Of a DNA stretch of 64,000 nt, positions 63,390-64,000 are shown piece by piece; the stretch's first letter is position 1; each line of letters begins with the position of its first letter. The notes beneath the pieces were generated by a model. It saw nothing but the letters and a program-made list of their open reading frames with translations. It was not told the DNA's origin and searched no databases. A program made the translations under genes and the position numbers. Source of the DNA: Actinomyces wuliandei (GTDB taxonomy: Bacteria; Actinomycetota; Actinomycetes; Actinomycetales; Actinomycetaceae); NCBI RefSeq assembly GCF_004010955.1, contig NZ_CP025227.1:2356001-2420000 (forward strand), in the 5' to 3' direction.

Positions 63390-64000
63390 CTGCCACCTCC
63401 CTCCCGGGCGGCTGGCACGTGCAGCACCTGCCAGCCCTGCGGGACCTCACTAGCAGCCTCGCAGGCCATCGGCTCCTGCCCGCCGTCCGCCGCATCACCG
63501 ACAAGAACCAGGGTCCCACGCACAGCCGGGTCCAGGAACGAGCAGCCGGCGTCACGGCTGCTGCGACGGGCGGCAGCAGCCCGACCTCCGTCCTGCGCCC
63601 CGGGCGAGGCAGCGGCCTGGACGACGACATCGGCAGCAACGACATCAGCGGCGAGGCCTGTCCGGCGCCCGGCCTGGACCTGCCGGCCGCCAGGCAGCAC
63701 CGCCCCCTGGTCCCGCAGCGCGGCCGGGACCACCGAGGCGACGTCGCTGCCGCGCAGGTCCAGCTGCGCCAGGACCCGCAGGAGAGCGACGAAGCCTGCC
63801 CCCTCCACCTCCCACTGCAGAAGACGGCCCCTGTCGGCCTCGTCGGCTGCGGCGGGAAGAACCAGCACGGCCAGGCCCAGGTCACGGTACCGGGTGGACC
63901 ACTCCTGAATGATCCCGGCCGCCACGGACACGACGGTCTCAGCCTCCTCGTGACTGGCACACGCCCCGGGTCCCGCCAGGAGGGCAAGACGGGCACGGGG
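63386..64000 (-). CDS. DUF58-like protein, C-terminal part, 5' end outside window
   Basis: An open frame enters from the right edge and stops at 63386, coding at least 204 residues. The readable part starts with ARLALLAGPGACASHEEAET and runs through VSVAAGIIQEWSTRYRDLGL. The position before a TgpA-type transglutaminase gene and the von Willebrand-like strands are those of DUF58 proteins, whose C-termini are variable. I call it from context more than from motifs. The 4-base overlap with the next gene shows coupling. Confidence 0.6.
   Translation of the reverse strand, partial: PRARLALLAGPGACASHEEAETVVSVAAGIIQEWSTRYRDLGLAVLVLPAAADEADRGRLLQWEVEGAGFVALLRVLAQLDLRGSDVASVVPAALRDQGAVLPGGRQVQAGRRTGLAADVVAADVVVQAAASPGAQDGGRAAAARRSSRDAGCSFLDPAVRGTLVLVGDAADGGQEPMACEAASEVPQGWQVLHVPAAREGGGR

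Overview
The window is GC-rich throughout, with GC-loaded third codon positions, frequent GTG starts and 4-base ATGA/GTGA gene overlaps. Together with an LARTG wall anchor and the gene neighbourhoods, this points to an actinobacterium of the Actinomycetaceae, most likely Actinomyces. That assignment is inference; there is no rRNA here to confirm it. I read no tRNA, rRNA, insertion sequence, integrase or CRISPR array.

The backbone is the block ppa / dacB-hpt-ftsH-folE-folP-folB-folK, which in many actinobacteria is compact. Here the order and strand are kept (ppa 47998, dacB 46236, hpt 45525, ftsH 39870, folE 24372, folP 2092, folBK 1), but three gaps hold cargo. FolB and FolK are fused into one long protein that runs off the left edge.

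Cargo 1 (3.2-24.3 kb, between folP and folE) is a bacteriocin island. One LolD/MacB-type ATPase is followed by three tandem FtsX-like permeases. Then come three tandem genes for six-cysteine, defensin-like prepropeptides of the actifensin/plectasin type, separated by conserved RNA hairpins. A tightly overlapping operon follows: two unknown proteins, a MauE-thioredoxin-like membrane protein, an ABC exporter, an S9-like alpha/beta hydrolase, a small unknown protein and a secreted S8 protease. A divergent NarL-type two-component system and a tiny secreted peptide gene end the island. The genes look sufficient to make, fold, export, mature and resist three cationic antimicrobial peptides.

Cargo 2 (25.9-39.5 kb, between folE and ftsH) is a type III CRISPR effector module of III-D character: an HD-less Cas10 with a GGDD motif, Csx10, a double-Cas7 fusion, a Csx19-like subunit and a TIGR03986-like RAMP. 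A very large CARF-HEPN nuclease lies divergently and a pentapeptide-repeat protein lies downstream. No Cas6, Cas1, Cas2 or array is visible.

Cargo 3 (42.1-45.4 kb, between ftsH and hpt) has remnants of a response regulator/sensor kinase pair and two paralogous secreted NlpC/P60-like proteins, one wall-anchored.

Right of ppa are a repeat-rich NlpC/P60 endopeptidase, a possible structured leader ahead of metY-metX, a promoter-led operon of coiled secretion-substrate-like proteins with a 287-bp duplication across gene junctions, a lipase-like hydrolase, a RAMA-domain protein, and a transglutaminase/DUF58 pair cut by the right edge.
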